Assembly: GCA_905193725.1 (NCBI GenBank)
Contig: CAJJPW010000091.1
Span: 1 to 8,141, forward strand
Source of the DNA: an uncultured Eubacteriales bacterium
GTDB lineage: Bacteria; Bacillota; Clostridia; Christensenellales; Christensenellaceae
DNA: 8,141 bases
Reading direction: 5' to 3'
The position numbers were made by a program, and so were the translations under genes. Positions 6,161 to 8,141 of this stretch are shown piece by piece; the first letter of the stretch is position 1; the number at the start of each line of letters is the position of its first letter. Below the pieces are notes generated by a model, which did not search any database, had not been told where the DNA came from, and worked only from the letters and a program-made list of their open reading frames with translations.

Positions 6161-7018
6161 CTATTTCTTTTGCATTTCCATTCCTAATTTCGGCAAGTTA
6201 TTTAAGTTTACCGTTTCCAACGTCTGTAACTGCTGTACCGCCAATTGCCGAAGCAATTCCATACGCTCTTTTTGGTTCTTCCCCTGGTTAATTAAAACCG
6301 CATTATAGCTTTCCAGATTTGCAAGTACCAGTAATTGATTCAGCGTTGCTACATCCCGCATATTTCCTCTCACCGTTGGATTTTCATCTTTCCATTGCTT
6401 CGCCATCTTTCCAAACAAAACGACATTCAGCATATCCGCTTCATTCGCATAGGTATACGCCACCTGTGCGGGCGTTAATTCTGGGGGAATCAGATTTTCT
6501 TTAATTGCATCTGTATGTATCCTGTAATTCAACTTAGAAATTTCTCTATTCAAATTCCAATTCAAAGACAACCGACTGTTTTCATCTGTCTTTAAACGCC
6601 TATAGTCTTTCATAATGTATAGCTGGAACTCAGGAGAAATCCAAGTTGCGAAAGACATGGCAATATCACTATGAGCATATGTTCCACCGTAGCGTCCTGC
6701 TTTTGAAACAACACCAATGGCATTCATCTGTGTAATCCACTTTGTCGGTGTCATGACAAAACGATTTAATCCCGCCTCATTTCTAACCGCCTCGAATTGC
6801 ACACGGTTAAACTCAGGATTATGTAGTTCTTCCCAAACACCTAAAAACTCAATCGTATTTCTATTTCGCATCCAGTTTTGAATCACAAATCTTGGATCAT
6901 CTTCATTTCTATATTTTGCAATATCCGTTAATGAAATAAATTCATTTTCAAAATTCGTAGTATAGATGCCAATATCAATACCTTTTGCATGGATAGTTTC
7001 CTTAACAATCTTCGCCAT
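6161..7018 (-). CDS. KilA-N domain DNA-binding protein
   Basis: A 285-residue protein with an N-terminal KilA-N domain, a DNA-binding fold common in phages, large DNA viruses and mobile elements. Residues about 12-142 hold the domain: NEFISLTDIAKYRNEDDPRF (25-44), IQNWMRNRNTIEFLGVWEEL (46-65), the GRYGGTYAHSDIAMSFATWI core (108-127) and FQLYIMKDYRRLK (131-143). The rest (about 165-285) is a helical region with ANEADMLNVVLFGKMAKQW (191-209) and RDVATLNQLLVLANLESYNA (221-240). I recall this region from other bacterial KilA-N proteins, but its function is unknown. The chosen ATG has AGGAGG six bases upstream; the longer frame to 7054 starts at TTG without a good site. The gene is the first of a two-gene unit with the membrane protein. 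It is markedly AT-rich (14 G/C of 60 at 6901-6960), which suggests acquisition by transfer. No integrase or phage structural gene is seen nearby. Confidence 0.9.
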   Translation of the reverse strand: MAKIVKETIHAKGIDIGIYTTNFENEFISLTDIAKYRNEDDPRFVIQNWMRNRNTIEFLGVWEELHNPEFNRVQFEAVRNEAGLNRFVMTPTKWITQMNAIGVVSKAGRYGGTYAHSDIAMSFATWISPEFQLYIMKDYRRLKTDENSRLSLNWNLNREISKLNYRIHTDAIKENLIPPELTPAQVAYTYANEADMLNVVLFGKMAKQWKDENPTVRGNMRDVATLNQLLVLANLESYNAVLINQGKNQKERMELLRQLAVQQLQTLETVNLNNLPKLGMEMQKK

Positions 7019-7024
7019 AACCTT

Positions 7025-7031
7025 CCTCCTT
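7025..7031 (-). promoter_or_regulatory. Strong ribosome binding site of the KilA-N gene
   Basis: The complement reads AAGGAGG, six bases before the ATG at 7018-7016. This selects the 285-residue product over the longer TTG-initiated frame. Confidence 0.8.
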
Positions 7032-7054
7032 CTCCCCATCATAAACTCAGTCAA

Positions 7055-7215
7055 AGTATGTCCTAAATCATTTATTTCTGCCTAATTTATAACTCATTTT
7101 CCGATTCTCCTTCATCAAGGTAACTCGCTCTTTCGCTTGTACGCCTCGACTCTTTTAGTGATATTATCAAGTGGCACTTTGCCCTCACCCTCGCCAAACT
7201 CGACTTTTACGTTGA
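7055..7215 (-). pseudogene. Frameshifted remnant of an rlmD C-terminal extension
   Basis: Just after the rlmD stop codon, a different minus-strand frame (7213-7115) reads NVKVEFGEGEGKVPLDNI followed by TKRVEAYKRKSELP and a TGA. I recall this sequence type as a C-terminal extension on RlmD-annotated proteins of some Clostridia, where it follows the terminal KKPD directly. This is from memory and was not searched. Here rlmD runs KKPDV-stop, and one missing base between 7214 and 7221 would restore the join. A further one-base shift near 7134 would continue the frame as KERVTLMKENRKMSYKLGRNK before a TGA at 7066-7064. This continuation does not match the extension I remember, so the remnant is probably truncated at the edge of the KilA-N insertion. 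Confidence 0.5.
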
Positions 7216-8141
7216 TTACACATCAGGTTTTTTGCGGGAAAGCAGTACAACCGTCTCCACATGCATGGTCTGAGGGAACATGTCCACAGGTTGCACCCCC
7301 TCACAAACATATCCACTCTGATCAAAAAGCTTGATATCCCTGGCTAGCGTCGCCGGATCACAAGAGACATAGACGATCTTTCGAGGCTGGGCTTCGATAC
7401 AGCTGGAAATCACTTGCTGGGAAAGCCCTTTTCTAGGCGGGTCCACGATAATCACATCGATTTTGCCTTCCCTTTTTCGTATCTGGGGGAACACCTCCCC
7501 ACAATCTCCCAAGAGAAATTCCGCATTGGAAATGCCATTTAGCTGGGCGTTTTTCTGGGCGTTTTCAATGGCCTGTGGCACAATCTCCACCCCGTAAACC
7601 TTGCCACATCGCTGCGCTGCACACAGAGAGATAGTTCCCGCGCCACAGTATAGATCTGCCACCACATCGTCCCTCTGAAGGGCTGCCAATTTCAAAGCGT
7701 TGGTGTATAAAAGCTCCATACCATAGGGATTGACCTGCAAAAATGAGTTGAGGGAAATCTGAAATTTGAGCCCCATAATTTCCTCCAGCAGATATGACTC
7801 CCCATAGATGGTCCTGCTCTTCTCCCCCAAAATTGCGTTCCCCGCGCTGGTATTTTGGTTGATCACCACGCTGCTCAGGCCGTCTACATAGAGCTTTAGC
7901 ATCTGAACCAGTTCTCGCTCGTGTTCCAGCCTGTTGCCGCAAATGACCAAGCCCACCATGACCTCACCCCATTTGTTCATGCGACAGATCACATGGCGCA
8001 CCACTCCTCGCCTACTCTGCTCCTGGTAAGGGGGGATGTGATAGTTCTCCATAAACTCTTTCACCGCCCGCAGCACATTTTCCGTGCCAGACTGCTGGAT
8101 GAGGCACCGCTCTATGGGAATCACTCTGTGAGACCGGCGGG
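7216..8141 (-). CDS. rlmD: 23S rRNA uracil-C5 methyltransferase RlmD, N-terminus outside window
   Basis: This TrmA/RlmD-family enzyme transfers a methyl group from S-adenosylmethionine to C5 of a uridine in 23S rRNA (U1939 type; in Firmicutes one enzyme, RlmCD, may also modify U747). About 307 codons are visible and the frame is open to the window edge, so roughly the first third, including any TRAM domain and Fe-S cysteines, is missing. Counting from IPIERC at residue 2, visible motifs are FLQVNP (128-133), the SAM-binding DLYCGAGT (157-164), YGVEIVPQAIENA (177-189), VDPPRKGL (227-234), the nucleophile in YVSCDPATLARD (C255) and the general base in HVET (E290). All key residues are present, so the core is intact. 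An apparent C-terminal extension has been lost by frameshift directly after KKPDV. The related TrmA and RlmC cannot be fully excluded. G/C content is much higher (32 of 60 at 7621-7680) than in the genes beside it. Confidence 0.94.
   Translation of the reverse strand, partial: RRSHRVIPIERCLIQQSGTENVLRAVKEFMENYHIPPYQEQSRRGVVRHVICRMNKWGEVMVGLVICGNRLEHERELVQMLKLYVDGLSSVVINQNTSAGNAILGEKSRTIYGESYLLEEIMGLKFQISLNSFLQVNPYGMELLYTNALKLAALQRDDVVADLYCGAGTISLCAAQRCGKVYGVEIVPQAIENAQKNAQLNGISNAEFLLGDCGEVFPQIRKREGKIDVIIVDPPRKGLSQQVISSCIEAQPRKIVYVSCDPATLARDIKLFDQSGYVCEGVQPVDMFPQTMHVETVVLLSRKKPDV

Noticed and set aside
7019..7054. Longer KilA-N start at TTG
   Set aside because: The added residues would be encoded by the ribosome binding site itself; the ATG at 7018 fits that site.
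5299..7054. Use of an alternative genetic code with TAG as sense
   Set aside because: Both intact cassette genes end in TAG at sensible places, one followed closely by the next ribosome site, so TAG acts as a stop there.
1..8141. CRISPR arrays, tRNA or rRNA genes and insertion sequences
   Set aside because: No regularly spaced repeats, no tRNA-like cloverleaf or rRNA sequence recognised, and no transposase or terminal inverted repeats seen on either strand.

Overview
The window looks like a chromosomal stretch from a low-to-moderate GC member of the Firmicutes, most likely a Clostridia-class gut-type anaerobe. The grounds are strong AGGAGG-type ribosome binding sites, a lipoprotein with a Gram-positive-style signal and lipobox, and gene families common there: a MerR/GyrI-type regulator, a DUF4097 lipoprotein, a C45-type amidase, a DUF6506-like protein and an RlmD-type rRNA methyltransferase. 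This is an inference from families and signals; no species-level marker is present.

Layout, left to right. 53-928 (+) is a LysR-type regulator, followed at 1064-1348 (+) by a small DUF6506-like protein with its own likely promoter. A 404-base gap with several dyads precedes 1753-2763 (+), an Ntn-hydrolase of the C45/acyl-CoA:6-APA acyltransferase type, which is followed by a candidate terminator. On the minus strand, 4283-3850 is a GNAT acetyltransferase broken by a frameshift, and 3825-3163 is a DUF4097 lipoprotein ending in a convincing terminator. Divergent from these, 4391-5182 (+) encodes a MerR-family multidrug-sensor-type regulator with a perfect 21-base palindrome beside its promoter.

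The right third is an AT-rich minus-strand cassette, 7018-5518: a KilA-N domain protein followed 19 bases later by a single-pass membrane protein. Decayed sequence flanks it on both sides. At 7216-7055 lies what looks like the frameshifted remnant of a C-terminal extension of the upstream rlmD gene. At 5517-5299 a reading frame is interrupted only by TAG codons and stops just before a strong hairpin terminator. The window ends inside rlmD (7216 to beyond 8141, minus strand), whose visible part carries all the catalytic motifs.

The genes do not form one pathway. The window is a patchwork of sensor/regulator units (LysR, MerR), an orphan amidase and an envelope lipoprotein, plus a probable accessory insertion beside a housekeeping rRNA methyltransferase. 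The best candidate for an undescribed system is the KilA-N/membrane-protein pair.
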